From Lachnospiraceae bacterium (GTDB lineage: Bacteria; Bacillota; Clostridia; Lachnospirales; Lachnospiraceae), in contig SVFE01000021.1 of NCBI GenBank assembly GCA_015057055.1, positions 1 to 40,470 on the forward strand: a stretch of 40,470 nt of DNA, read 5' to 3'. Below are positions 8,843 to 17,282 of the stretch, one piece after another. The first letter of the stretch is position 1. Every line of letters begins with the position of its first letter. The translations under genes were made by a program, and so were the position numbers. The notes below the pieces were generated by a model. The model was not told the DNA's origin, did no database searches, and worked only from the letters and a program-made list of their open reading frames with translations.

Positions 8843-8873
8843 AAAAGCGTACCGCAATTGCGATACGCTTTTT
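8843..8873. terminator. Bidirectional terminator between the HD-GYP gene and murA
   Basis: AGCGTA (8846-8851) and TACGCT (8864-8869) form the stem around a loop containing CCGCAATTGCGA, with an A-run on the left and a T-run on the right. It can end both converging genes. Confidence 0.8.
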
Positions 8874-8881
8874 CTATTATC

Positions 8882-10177
8882 TTACTGTGCAATTCGGAAT
8901 CTGAACTTCTTCAAATCCCGGTCGGAATCAATTTTCTCGATTCGTGCTCCCAGTCCCTGAAGTTTCTTTTCAAAGTCCTCATAGCCTCGTTCAATATATT
9001 TAATGTCTTCAATTACCGTTTCACCTTCTGCCACCAGAGCTGCCAACACAAGGGCCGCACCTGCACGAAGATCCGGGGCGGTGATACGCGCTCCCGTGTA
9101 TTTTTCCACACCGGTAATAATTGCCGTGTTGCCTTCCACCTTAATGGATGCTCCCATCCGCATCAGTTCATCCACATATTTGAAACGGTTGTCAAAAATA
9201 CTTTCCGTTACGATACTGGTGCCGTGAGCAAGTCCGAGCGCCACCGTCATCTGAGGCTGCATATCCGTAGGAAATCCCGGATAAGGCAGGGTCTTAATCT
9301 GCGTACTGCTAATCGCCTTGTCCGCAATAACGCGAACCGCATCGTCGTACTCTTCCACCCGGCAACCAATTTCCAAAAGTTTTGCCGTAATACATTCCAA
9401 ATGCTTGGGAATGACATTCTTTACCGTGACATCGCCGCGACTGGCTGCTGCCGCCATCATAAATGTTCCGGCCTCTATCTGATCCGGAATAATCGCATAT
9501 TCCGTGCGATGCAGTTTCTCCACACCTTTGATACGGATTACGTCCGTACCGGCGCCTTTGATATTGGCACCCATACTGTTCAAAAAGTTGGCCAAATCTA
9601 CTACGTGGGGCTCTTTTGCTACATTCTCGATAATGGTCTTTCCGGTAGCCATCGTTGCCGCCATCATAATATTAATCGTCGCACCAACGGAAACCTTATC
9701 CATGAAAATATGGCTTCCACGAAGTTCCTTTGCTTCGGCGATAATGCTTCCGTGAGCAATTCGAACTTCCGCGCCGAGGGCTTTAAATCCCTTGATATGC
9801 TGGTCAATTGCACGGATTCCGATGTTACATCCGCCGGGAAGGGGAACCTCCGCCTTCTTGTATTTTCCCAGCAACGCGCCAATCATATAGTAGGACGCGC
9901 GGATTTTCTTCATATATTCATCGTCTATAATACAGTCGCAAATTTGCGAACTATTCATTTTTACTGTGTGACGTTCCGAACGGTCAATCATGACACCGAT
10001 ATTTTCCATTGCCTTAAGCAATACATTGGTGTCCCGCACATCCGGCACGTTTTCAATCACAACGGGCTCATCTGTCATAACTGCTGCTGCAAGAATGGCA
10101 AGCGCTGCATTTTTTGCACCGCCGATTTCCACTTCACCCCGCAACGGCTGACCGCCCATGATTGCGTATTTTTCCAT
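8882..10177 (-). CDS. murA: UDP-N-acetylglucosamine 1-carboxyvinyltransferase
   Basis: The 431-residue protein is an EPSP-synthase-like enzyme that transfers enolpyruvate from PEP to UDP-GlcNAc, the first committed step of peptidoglycan synthesis, in the cytoplasm. The substrate-binding GGAKNAAL (19-26, K22 N23) and active-site loop PGGCNIG (114-120) are present. C117 corresponds to the cysteine that fosfomycin alkylates. Length is normal. The start has a GAGGTG site and a promoter with a perfect -10 box just upstream. Firmicutes often have two paralogues (MurA and MurZ); which one this is cannot be decided here. Confidence 0.95.
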   Translation of the reverse strand: MEKYAIMGGQPLRGEVEIGGAKNAALAILAAAVMTDEPVVIENVPDVRDTNVLLKAMENIGVMIDRSERHTVKMNSSQICDCIIDDEYMKKIRASYYMIGALLGKYKKAEVPLPGGCNIGIRAIDQHIKGFKALGAEVRIAHGSIIAEAKELRGSHIFMDKVSVGATINIMMAATMATGKTIIENVAKEPHVVDLANFLNSMGANIKGAGTDVIRIKGVEKLHRTEYAIIPDQIEAGTFMMAAAASRGDVTVKNVIPKHLECITAKLLEIGCRVEEYDDAVRVIADKAISSTQIKTLPYPGFPTDMQPQMTVALGLAHGTSIVTESIFDNRFKYVDELMRMGASIKVEGNTAIITGVEKYTGARITAPDLRAGAALVLAALVAEGETVIEDIKYIERGYEDFEKKLQGLGARIEKIDSDRDLKKFRFRIAQ

Positions 10178-10232
10178 AACGCACCTCGTTATTTAATATG
10201 TAAATCCGAAGATTCCACAAAATTACATAGGT

Positions 10233-10261
10233 ATTATAAACCATATAATTAAAAAAGTCAA
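10233..10261 (-). promoter_or_regulatory. Predicted promoter of murA
   Basis: TTGACT (10256-10261) and TATAAT (10233-10238) on the minus strand are separated by 17 bases, about 55 bases before the murA start. Confidence 0.65.
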
Positions 10262-10321
10262 AAGTTTATGCAAAACGCTTCTTTTTAAAACACCCGAAGC
10301 AAAGTCCCGGAAAAGAAAATG

Positions 10322-10350
10322 CGGGGAAGGTCGCAACGCTTCCTTCCCCG
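10322..10350 (-). terminator. Terminator downstream of the TIR gene pair
   Basis: CGGGGAAGG (10322-10330) and CCTTCCCCG (10342-10350) form a perfect 9-bp GC-rich stem with an 11-base loop. On the minus strand it is followed by a T-rich stretch (ATTTTCTTTT). It closes the TIR operon before the murA promoter. Confidence 0.7.
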
Positions 10351-10405
10351 TAACCTTGTCCTCTTAAGCAGTCTCTGTATCTTCGTTTCCTCTACCCGAG
10401 AATCA

Positions 10406-11767
10406 TCAGTTTGTTCCATACATCCTTTCTTCCAGATCATCTTCATCTTCCATAGGAATTTCTGAAGTTTCTGCCTTGTAGTAACCAAACGAAGAACAGG
10501 TATACATATCTTCCCCATTGGTACAAATACACATTGTTTGATAACCATATGCTTCAAACGCATACCCGTTATAGTAATTCACACCATCCAACTCAATGAT
10601 GAAAAATACTCCATCCTCAACCCGATCCAGCATCTCTGACACATCTTCTTCGTCCAAAAATTCTAAACCTAAATCTACAACATCCTCTTTTTCATATTCT
10701 TCCATGGAATACTCTCCCGTATAATGATCCATAAGCGTCTTCGAGAATATATAATAGGTTCCGTCTTCTAAAAAATAGTATTCGTAAAAAGTCGTTTCAA
10801 AGGACGCACCTTCCAGTTCAAATAACACCACAGTCACATGAATCGTCCGTTCTTTACACCAAGGACCGGAAACAACAATATCCGTCGTACCCTCTTCCAG
10901 CCCGATAATTGTTGCGCTGCCGCGGTTGAATTCTACCTCCGCAATACTATCATCCTCTACGGTCCAAGTCAGTTCCGGCTTACCGATATCCTTGTAGTTC
11001 AAAACACTGACGGAATATTCTTCACCAACCACAACCGTAACAGAGGTATCTTCGACGCGGATTGTTTTCTTTTCAAACAGACCAAGGGCAAATGCAACAA
11101 TAACCGCAATTGCCGCAACGCCAACCAGCACCAACAGCAAGGGCCAAACCTTCTTCTTTGCTTTCTTTTCTTTGGGTGCTTTGGGCGCTTTTGCCTTCTT
11201 TTCTTTTACCGGTTTCACCGCACTATTTTGTGGCTGCACCATATTGCTTACCGGTTGTACCGGTGCCTCATATACAGACATTTCTGCCACCACCGGTGCT
11301 TCTGCTGCCTCATACACCTTTGCCGTTTCCGTTGACTTCTGTTTTGTCTTGTCGATACCCCTGGCAGAAAAAAGTTTCTGATAAGCATCTTCCGTATTAT
11401 CGTTATCATATTTATACCAGAAAATTGCCTGAATCCGGTTCATGCGCATTGCCATTCCTCCGGAAAGATTTACTTCCTCCAGATAAACCAACAGCTGCTC
11501 TTTATCCAACTCACGAGAATAATTCAACTCATCCTTGCAATTCTTTGAACCGATATAACCATTACTGATAAATGCGATAAAATAGGAACACGCGCTTACG
11601 TGCTTCGCAATATTTTCATCCCACTCCGTCCCAGGATCGATTCCTTCATCGTACCAAACATTGTAGCCTTCCGACTGAAGTCTTTCGACAATTTTAATTA
11701 CCTTGTCCGAATCTCTATGTGAATAACTGATAAAAATATACGGTTTTGTTTCATCACATTTAACCAT
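10406..11767 (-). CDS. TIR domain - single TM - Big domain membrane protein (copy 1)
   Basis: The 453-residue protein starts with a TIR domain (about 8-120): YIFISYSHRDSDKV (10-23), YNVWYDEGIDPGTEWDENI (35-53) and CKDEL (77-81). E80 aligns with the catalytic glutamate of NAD-cleaving TIR domains. A linker (about 140-207) ends in a lysine-rich stretch (KEKKAKAPKAPKEKKAKKK), then one membrane span (about 208-231). The basic flank places the N-terminus inside. Outside are a Big-like immunoglobulin fold (about 235-313, with the motifs VVVGEEYSVSVLNY and SATIIGLEEGTTDI) and an unrecognised domain (about 318-453) containing TTFYEYYFLEDGTYY. It lies 66 bases after its paralogue, which is probably in the same operon, and has an AAGGAGAGA site. 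Topology and domains are clear; function (signalling, NAD cleavage or defence) is unknown. Confidence 0.85.
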   Translation of the reverse strand: MVKCDETKPYIFISYSHRDSDKVIKIVERLQSEGYNVWYDEGIDPGTEWDENIAKHVSACSYFIAFISNGYIGSKNCKDELNYSRELDKEQLLVYLEEVNLSGGMAMRMNRIQAIFWYKYDNDNTEDAYQKLFSARGIDKTKQKSTETAKVYEAAEAPVVAEMSVYEAPVQPVSNMVQPQNSAVKPVKEKKAKAPKAPKEKKAKKKVWPLLLVLVGVAAIAVIVAFALGLFEKKTIRVEDTSVTVVVGEEYSVSVLNYKDIGKPELTWTVEDDSIAEVEFNRGSATIIGLEEGTTDIVVSGPWCKERTIHVTVVLFELEGASFETTFYEYYFLEDGTYYIFSKTLMDHYTGEYSMEEYEKEDVVDLGLEFLDEEDVSEMLDRVEDGVFFIIELDGVNYYNGYAFEAYGYQTMCICTNGEDMYTCSSFGYYKAETSEIPMEDEDDLEERMYGTN

Positions 11768-11833
11768 TTATCTCTCTCCTTCGTATCTCTCCCCGGTTAT
11801 CTTTGCATCTTCGTTCCCGGCATCCGAGAATCA

Positions 11834-13519
11834 TCAGTTTGTTCCATACACCATTTCTTCCAGATCATCTTCATCTTCCATGGAAATATCTGAAATCTCT
11901 AACGCAAAACAGGTAAATGTATCATAGATAACCGTGTCCTCACCATTGGTACAAATATACATGATTTGGTAACCAAATCCATCATACAACTGGCCTTGAT
12001 AATAATTCTCGCCGTCCAAATCAACACGGAAAAATTGTCCGTCATCAACCCGGTCCTGCATTATCGATAAATCGGTTTCGGAGGCATAATCTAAAACATC
12101 ATCTTCATCGCACTCTTCAATAGAATATTCTCCCACATAATGATCCCTATCTGTCTTCGAAATCAAATAGTAGGTTCCGTTTTCCAAAAAATAGTATTCG
12201 TAAAAAGTCGTTTCAAAGGATGCACCTTCCAGTTCAAATGACGCTTCTTCCACAGTTACATGAATCGTCCGGTCTTTACACCAGGGACCGGAGACAACAA
12301 TATCAGTCGTGCCCTCTTCCAGCCCGATAATCGTTGCACTTCCGCGGTTGAATTCTACCTCCGCAATACTATCATCCACTACGGTCCAGGTCAGTTCCGG
12401 CTTACCGATATCCTTGTAGTTCAAAACACTGATGGCATATTCTTCGCCAACCGCAACCGTAACGGAGGTATCTCCGACACGGATTGTTTTCTTTTCAAAC
12501 AGACCAAGAGCAAATGCAACAATAAGCGCAATCACCGCAACGACCACCAATACCAAAAGCAAGGGCCAAACTTTTTTCTTTGCTTTCTTTTCTTTGGGCG
12601 CTTTGTCTTTTACTTTCTTTTCTTTGGGCGCTTTTCCCTTCTTTTCTTTGGGCGCTTTGGGTGTTTTTGCCTTCTTTTCCTTTCCCGGTTTCACCGCACT
12701 ATTTTGCGGCTGCGCCATAATGCTTACCGGTTGTACCGGCGCCTCATATACAGGCACTTCTGCCACCGGAGTTTCTTCCACTACCGGTACTTCTACCACC
12801 ACCGGTACTTCTACCACCACCGGTACTTCTTCTGCCACCGGTACTTTCTCTTCTACCACCGGTACTTCTTCCGCCACCGGCGCTTCTTCTGCCACCGGCA
12901 CTTTCTCTTCTGCCACCGGCGCTTCTTCTGCCACCGGCGCTTCTTCTGCCACCGGCACTTCTTCCGCCATAGGCACTTCTTCTGCCACCGGTACATCTTC
13001 CACAGCAGGTGCTTTTTCTGCGGCCGGAGTTTCTTCCACAGTGGGAACTTCCTCTTCCGCAGGTGTTTCTTCTGTTGCATACGCTCCCATGTTCCGGGCT
13101 TTCTCAATTCCTTTGGTCGAAAACAACTTCCGATAAGCTTCCTCTACGCCCACTTTCTCCAAATCATACCAGAGAATCGCTTGCAAACGATTAAGACGCA
13201 TCGCCATACCGGCGGGAAGTTTCACATCTTCCAAATATACCAAAATCTGCTCTTTATCCAAATCACGGGCATAATTCAACTCATCCTTGCAGTTGCTTGA
13301 CCCAAGATATCCTTCACTGATAAAAGAAATAAAATAGGAACATTCATTTACATGATTGGCAATGTTCTCATCCCATTCCGTACCGGGATCAATACCTCCG
13401 TCATACCAGACATTGTATCCCTCCTGGCACATCCGCTCCATAATTTCAATTACTTTCTCCGAATTCCGGTGAGAATAACTGACAAATATATATGGTTTCC
13501 TCTCGTCACAATTAATCAT
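11834..13519 (-). CDS. TIR domain - single TM - Big domain membrane protein (copy 2, long linker)
   Basis: This 561-residue protein is a paralogue of the downstream gene: TIR domain (about 8-120, E80 in CKDEL), membrane span (about 318-341), Big-like domain (about 345-425) and the same C-terminal domain with TTFYEYYFLENGTYY. The extra length is almost all in the cytoplasmic linker (about 141-317). That linker consists of an acidic array of PVAEE/PVVEE units followed by a basic array of KAPKEKK units. Similarity continues about 40 bases past both stop codons, showing a tandem duplication. A GGAGGAACT site precedes the ATG, and a near-consensus promoter at 13612-13640 probably drives both genes. 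The retained glutamate permits NADase activity, but this is only inference. Confidence 0.85.
   Translation of the reverse strand: MINCDERKPYIFVSYSHRNSEKVIEIMERMCQEGYNVWYDGGIDPGTEWDENIANHVNECSYFISFISEGYLGSSNCKDELNYARDLDKEQILVYLEDVKLPAGMAMRLNRLQAILWYDLEKVGVEEAYRKLFSTKGIEKARNMGAYATEETPAEEEVPTVEETPAAEKAPAVEDVPVAEEVPMAEEVPVAEEAPVAEEAPVAEEKVPVAEEAPVAEEVPVVEEKVPVAEEVPVVVEVPVVVEVPVVEETPVAEVPVYEAPVQPVSIMAQPQNSAVKPGKEKKAKTPKAPKEKKGKAPKEKKVKDKAPKEKKAKKKVWPLLLVLVVVAVIALIVAFALGLFEKKTIRVGDTSVTVAVGEEYAISVLNYKDIGKPELTWTVVDDSIAEVEFNRGSATIIGLEEGTTDIVVSGPWCKDRTIHVTVEEASFELEGASFETTFYEYYFLENGTYYLISKTDRDHYVGEYSIEECDEDDVLDYASETDLSIMQDRVDDGQFFRVDLDGENYYQGQLYDGFGYQIMYICTNGEDTVIYDTFTCFALEISDISMEDEDDLEEMVYGTN
12571..12685 (-). 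repeat. Tandem repeat coding for Lys/Ala/Pro units in TIR copy 2
   Basis: Degenerate repeats of about 24-30 bases encode KAPKEKK-type units (about residues 280-316), just before the membrane span. The other TIR gene has a shorter version of the same stretch, so the array has changed in copy number since duplication. Confidence 0.7.
12745..13070 (-). repeat. 15/18-bp tandem repeat coding for PVAEE units in TIR copy 2
   Basis: About 20 short units, mostly 15 bases with some 18-base variants that add a lysine, encode PVAEE, PVVEE and KVPVAEE (about residues 150-258). The paralogue lacks the array. Several units are nearly identical, suggesting recent slippage or recombination. Confidence 0.85.
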
Positions 13520-13611
13520 AGTTCCTCCGCTCTGCGATGACGCATCTCGTATGTATTCCCCTTTTCAACGTCAAAAAATCCACCAAATAAGCCATTTTAA
13601 CGCATATAGTA

Positions 13612-13640
13612 ATTTTACTTGAAACCCTTAGTAATGTCAA
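13612..13640 (-). promoter_or_regulatory. Predicted promoter of the TIR gene pair
   Basis: TTGACA (13635-13640) and TAAAAT (13612-13617) on the minus strand are spaced by exactly 17 bases, about 90 bases before the first TIR gene. No terminator was seen between the upstream peptidase gene and this site. Confidence 0.65.
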
Positions 13641-13700
13641 GGAATCCACGCCTTTGGAAGGTACGCAAATTCCCTGCACACATTCTTTTTTGTATTCATT

Positions 13701-15305
13701 TTATAAGTATTCCAATGGATTTACCTGCACACCATTAATCAGGATTTCAAAGTGCAAATGCGGTCCGCTGCTTCGTCCCGTGTTACCACTGGCCGCAATC
13801 ACCTGCCCCTGGCTCACGTAATCACCTACATTTACATAAATTCTGCTCAAATGCGCATACCGAGTCTGACGGCCGTCAGGATGGTTGATATACACCACAT
13901 ATCCGTATCCGCTTCCCCAGCCGGCCCGTGCTACCGTTCCGCCGGAAGATGCATAAATGCTGGTTCCGATAGGTGTTGCCCAATCCACGCCGCGATGATA
14001 TGTGGATGCTCCTGCCACCGGTGCATTTCGTCCGCCAAAGCCGGAGCTTAATCGACCGCCGGACAGAGGCTTAATATAAGTAGGCGGTACGATGGTTCCG
14101 ATTTCCACCACTTTCGCCACCGGAGATGCAATAATCTGCTCGTATAAAACTGCCGTATCCAGCACCGTATCATTGCTATAGGTTACTCTGGCCACCACAT
14201 CATGATAGCCTGCCGAAGGTTGCTGAAGCGTTACCATCTGGTTGCTGTACCATTCGTCGTTGTACACATACTCAATGGGCAAATCATAGGTTTCCTCATA
14301 ACGGGTATCCACCGTCCAGATAACGGATAATTCCGGTTCCGGTACGGTAATAATAAGTTCCTGATCCACATAGATATAGGAATTTTCGTTCTCCAGTGAA
14401 TCATTTAACGCAATAATATCATCCAGGGGAAGTCCCACCGTTAAAGCAATCTCCGACAATGTATCTCCGGGCTGGACTTCGTAGATTTGCTGAATTTCCT
14501 GTTCCTCTGTCAAAAGATTGGTTGCGTAGGCTATATCATCAATATCACTTTCCGGCAAATAGGCTTCCACAACCTCAATAGGCTCCGAAAAACTCATTTC
14601 CGTGATTCCGAGTGTAAAGGATTCAAATCCCTCCTCTTCCGGGAACAAATCCTCTTCCGACAAGGCAAAAACCTGCTCTGCTCCCGCCATTCGAAGCACC
14701 TCTTCTTCCGGCTCCTCTTCCTGCTGCACCGCGCTAATTTCTGCCGTTAAAACATTCAACTCTCTTTGGCTGTCCCTTGTCAGGGATACCGCAAAAGCAC
14801 CATCGGTACTGTATCGGTCCACCGCAGTTTGGAACATTTCCCGGACCTCTTCCTCACTGGCAAGATTTACAACCACGCCGTTTACTTTCACCGAGTAGGC
14901 GTGCTCTAATGTCTGCACCTCATTGGCGGACAACACCGCCGCCATATTTGTTACAATCGTTTCCTCCGAATCCACGCTTCCCCAGATTACTTCTTCACCG
15001 GTCGTGGTAATTTCCGGGAACTCCGTAAACACCAAATCCTCCGTGCCCTCTGCCAATACCCGTTTCGCTTCGCTGTAGTATTCATAGACGCGCGCTCTGT
15101 CATCTGTCACGCCCACTGCCTGGCCATTCATGTAAATGGTGAAACGATTGTCGCCTTCTGCCACATAGCCTTTGATTTCCGGGAAAAGCCAAATGTTCAA
15201 AGCAATCACCACCACCGCCACGCGAAGTACCGATAAGGTAATCAAATGATGATACTTTGACTGATTTTTCTTTCTGTTTTCTTTTCTATCACTTCTGTTA
15301 CTCAA
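13701..15305 (-). CDS. M23 family cell-wall metallopeptidase with LysM and G5-like domains
   Basis: The 534-residue protein has an N-terminal membrane anchor (about 22-41) and a long region of low similarity. A LysM domain follows (about 275-320, YEVQPGDTLSEIALTVGLPL), then a G5-like segment (about 325-403) and a C-terminal M23 domain (about 415-530). Zinc ligands H437 and D441 (HRGVDW) and H518 (HLHFE) are present, with catalytic H485 (RYAHLS). M23 enzymes cleave peptidoglycan cross-links or linkers, and LysM binds glycan, so a cell-surface role in wall remodelling is likely. The start codon is TTG, chosen because GGAGAG lies seven bases before it and no better ATG is near. A good promoter precedes it, divergent from dinB. 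Confidence 0.9.
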   Translation of the reverse strand: MSNRSDRKENRKKNQSKYHHLITLSVLRVAVVVIALNIWLFPEIKGYVAEGDNRFTIYMNGQAVGVTDDRARVYEYYSEAKRVLAEGTEDLVFTEFPEITTTGEEVIWGSVDSEETIVTNMAAVLSANEVQTLEHAYSVKVNGVVVNLASEEEVREMFQTAVDRYSTDGAFAVSLTRDSQRELNVLTAEISAVQQEEEPEEEVLRMAGAEQVFALSEEDLFPEEEGFESFTLGITEMSFSEPIEVVEAYLPESDIDDIAYATNLLTEEQEIQQIYEVQPGDTLSEIALTVGLPLDDIIALNDSLENENSYIYVDQELIITVPEPELSVIWTVDTRYEETYDLPIEYVYNDEWYSNQMVTLQQPSAGYHDVVARVTYSNDTVLDTAVLYEQIIASPVAKVVEIGTIVPPTYIKPLSGGRLSSGFGGRNAPVAGASTYHRGVDWATPIGTSIYASSGGTVARAGWGSGYGYVVYINHPDGRQTRYAHLSRIYVNVGDYVSQGQVIAASGNTGRSSGPHLHFEILINGVQVNPLEYL

Positions 15306-15369
15306 TTTATCTCTCCGATTCTCGGTTAATCCTCATATTTTCACTTGTCCAATGGACATATACCGTTAT

Positions 15370-15398
15370 ATTTTAACAATAATCACTTTTCTTGTAAA
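15370..15398 (-). promoter_or_regulatory. Predicted promoter of the M23 peptidase gene
   Basis: TTTACA (15393-15398) and TAAAAT (15370-15375) on the minus strand are 17 bases apart, in the divergent gap with dinB. Confidence 0.55.
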
Positions 15399-15421
15399 GC
15401 CATTCCGTTGCCCCTTTCCCT

Positions 15422-15450
15422 TTTCAAAAAGCCACTCTCCGTGTTAAAAT
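15422..15450 (+). promoter_or_regulatory. Possible promoter of dinB
   Basis: TTTCAA (15422-15427) and TAAAAT (15445-15450) are 17 bases apart, ending about 22 bases before the start codon. The -35 box is weak. I see no convincing LexA box beside it. Confidence 0.4.
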
Positions 15451-15472
15451 CAGTACAGAAAGGAGGAACGGT

Positions 15473-16681
15473 ATGAGCAAAATCTTTTTTCACATTGATG
15501 TTAACAGCGCATTCCTTAGTTGGACTGCCGCCAAACGTTTGGAAGATGACCCTTCCTTGGATTTGCGCCTGGTTCCTTCCATCATCGGCGGAGACCGGGA
15601 GAAGCGTCACGGCATCGTCCTTGCGAAATCCATCCCCGCCAAAAAGTACGGCATAGAAACTGCAGAACCCATCGCAAGTGCACTGCGTAAATGCCCGTCT
15701 TTACTGGTCGAAGCGCCGGACTTTCATTTGTATAAAAAAAACAGCCGGGCTCTGATGGAATATCTTTCCACCGTTTCCCCGGATATTGAACAGGTCAGCA
15801 TCGACGAATGCTATATGGATTTTACACCGATTGCCCACGAATTTTCTTCTCCCGCTACTGCGGCAGACATCATACGCCGTACTGTTTTGGAAATGTTTGG
15901 CTTCACGGTAAACATCGGTATTTCCGACAAAAAAGTACTGGCCAAAATGGCTTCCGATTTTGAAAAGCCCGACAAAACCCACACCCTTTTTTCTCATGAA
16001 ATCAAAGAAAAAATGTGGCCTTTGCCGGTATCTGACTTATTTATGTGCGGAAAATCCAGCGTACAAGCCCTCTACAAACTGGGCATTCTCACCATCGGCG
16101 ATTTGGCGACGGCAGACCCCGCCATCATTCATTCCCACTTAAAAAGTCACGGCGACCTCCTTTATCAATATGCCAACGGCATCGATGATTCTGTTCTTGT
16201 AACCGAACCGGAAGATGCCAAAGGAGTGGGAAACTCCACCACACTACGGGAAGATGCCACCACGGAAAAAGAAGCTTTTGACGTTCTTCTCCGCCTTGCA
16301 GAAACCGTCTCTATGCGTCTTCGCAAATCCGGTAAATTCGCCGGTATGGTCAGCGTGGAAATCAAATACAGCACCTTTCAAAGTGTTTCCCACCAAACAA
16401 CGCTCCCTTCCCCTTCTGCTTCGGAAAAAGTTCTGTACGACACCGCATGCCGGCTCTTTTCCGATTTGTGGAATGGGCAGCCTTTGCGTCTTTTGGGCAT
16501 CCGCACCTCCAAACTGTGCGACCAAAACGAGCCCATGCAAATGTCCATTTTTGATTACGAAGAGGAACATAATGAAATTTCCCAAAAGCAAAAACTTTTG
16601 GAACAAACAATCGACGGCATCCGCCAAAAATATGGGGACGCCGCCGTCATTAAAGGTCGTTATTTAAATCAGGATGACTAA
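15473..16681 (+). CDS. dinB: Y-family DNA polymerase (DNA polymerase IV-like)
   Basis: The 402-residue protein is a translesion polymerase. It has HIDVNSAFLSW (7-17, metal ligand D9 and likely steric-gate F14) and SIDECYMDF (109-117, D111 E112). A helix-hairpin-helix region, a little-finger domain and a C-terminal QMSIFD that fits a beta-clamp binding motif follow. The first motif reads DVNSAF where E. coli DinB has DMDCFF, a form I associate with a Firmicutes subgroup. The last approximately 40 residues are a helical tail. AAAGGAGGAACGGT precedes the ATG. The gene is divergent from the peptidase and converges on the flavin reductase gene. Such enzymes copy damaged templates at a mutational cost. 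The family is certain; orthology to DinB rather than another Y-family member is likely. Confidence 0.9.
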   Translation: MSKIFFHIDVNSAFLSWTAAKRLEDDPSLDLRLVPSIIGGDREKRHGIVLAKSIPAKKYGIETAEPIASALRKCPSLLVEAPDFHLYKKNSRALMEYLSTVSPDIEQVSIDECYMDFTPIAHEFSSPATAADIIRRTVLEMFGFTVNIGISDKKVLAKMASDFEKPDKTHTLFSHEIKEKMWPLPVSDLFMCGKSSVQALYKLGILTIGDLATADPAIIHSHLKSHGDLLYQYANGIDDSVLVTEPEDAKGVGNSTTLREDATTEKEAFDVLLRLAETVSMRLRKSGKFAGMVSVEIKYSTFQSVSHQTTLPSPSASEKVLYDTACRLFSDLWNGQPLRLLGIRTSKLCDQNEPMQMSIFDYEEEHNEISQKQKLLEQTIDGIRQKYGDAAVIKGRYLNQDD

Positions 16682-16718
16682 AGATGTCCTCCCTAAGTTC
16701 CTCTTATGCAATCCTGCA

Positions 16719-17282
16719 TCACTTCTTTCGGACACTGTAACCGAAGGTTCCGAGTTTCTCTCCGATGGAATAATATTCTCCATGGGAATAAACCATAGGT
16801 TCTGCTTTACTGAGGCAGAACTTATTTTTTTCATCCAAATAAGAATCATCCACGGTAACCGCAACAACTTCTGCCAGGAACATATCATGGGTACCAAGCT
16901 CCAGCACCTCTTTTACCACACATTCCAACGCCACCGGGCTTTCTGCCACATAAGGAACCTTCACCTTTTCCGAAGTTCCTTTGGTCAGTTTCATCTCTTT
17001 CCACTTATCGGTATCCCGGCCACTTTTTACGCCGCAATAATCCGTCGCATAGGTCAAATCTTTCGTGGTCAGATTGATGACAAATTCTCCGGTATCCCGA
17101 ATCATATCATAGGAATACCGTTCTTTTCTAACCGATATGGACACCATGGGCGGGTCACTGCAAATCGTACCGGTCCATGCAACCGTGAAAAGATTACTGT
17201 TTCCTTTCTTATCCGCAACACTTACCAAAACCGCCGGAACAGGATAAAGCATATTGCCCGGCTTCCAACTCTGTCTGCCCAT
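16719..17282 (-). CDS. Flavin reductase-like domain protein (flavoredoxin type)
   Basis: The 187-residue protein matches the flavin-reductase/flavoredoxin family of FMN-binding proteins. Supporting stretches are KPGNMLYPVPAVLVS near the start, NLFTVAWTGTICSDPPMVSIS (the FMN-binding core, about 30-50) and GEFVINL. It would be a soluble, cytoplasmic FMN reductase or electron carrier; the substrate cannot be told from sequence. Its ATG overlaps the stop codon of the upstream coiled-coil gene by one base (TAATG), so the two are translationally coupled. It converges with dinB and no clear terminator is seen in the 37-base gap. A link between a redox protein and a tail-anchored coiled coil is unexplained. 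Confidence 0.85.
   Translation of the reverse strand: MGRQSWKPGNMLYPVPAVLVSVADKKGNSNLFTVAWTGTICSDPPMVSISVRKERYSYDMIRDTGEFVINLTTKDLTYATDYCGVKSGRDTDKWKEMKLTKGTSEKVKVPYVAESPVALECVVKEVLELGTHDMFLAEVVAVTVDDSYLDEKNKFCLSKAEPMVYSHGEYYSIGEKLGTFGYSVRKK

Noticed and set aside
8858-10252. A 464-residue plus-strand frame
   Set aside because: It is antisense to murA, whose motifs are complete, and has biased composition and no start signal.
12260-13300. Long plus-strand frames with Thr/Ser/Gly or Arg/His/Phe repeats
   Set aside because: They are shadows of the PVAEE and KAPKEKK arrays in TIR copy 2.
10406-13519. A known TIR defence system such as Thoeris
   Set aside because: No ThsA-like SIR2 or Macro effector, Argonaute, or other defence gene is adjacent; the neighbours are cell-wall genes.
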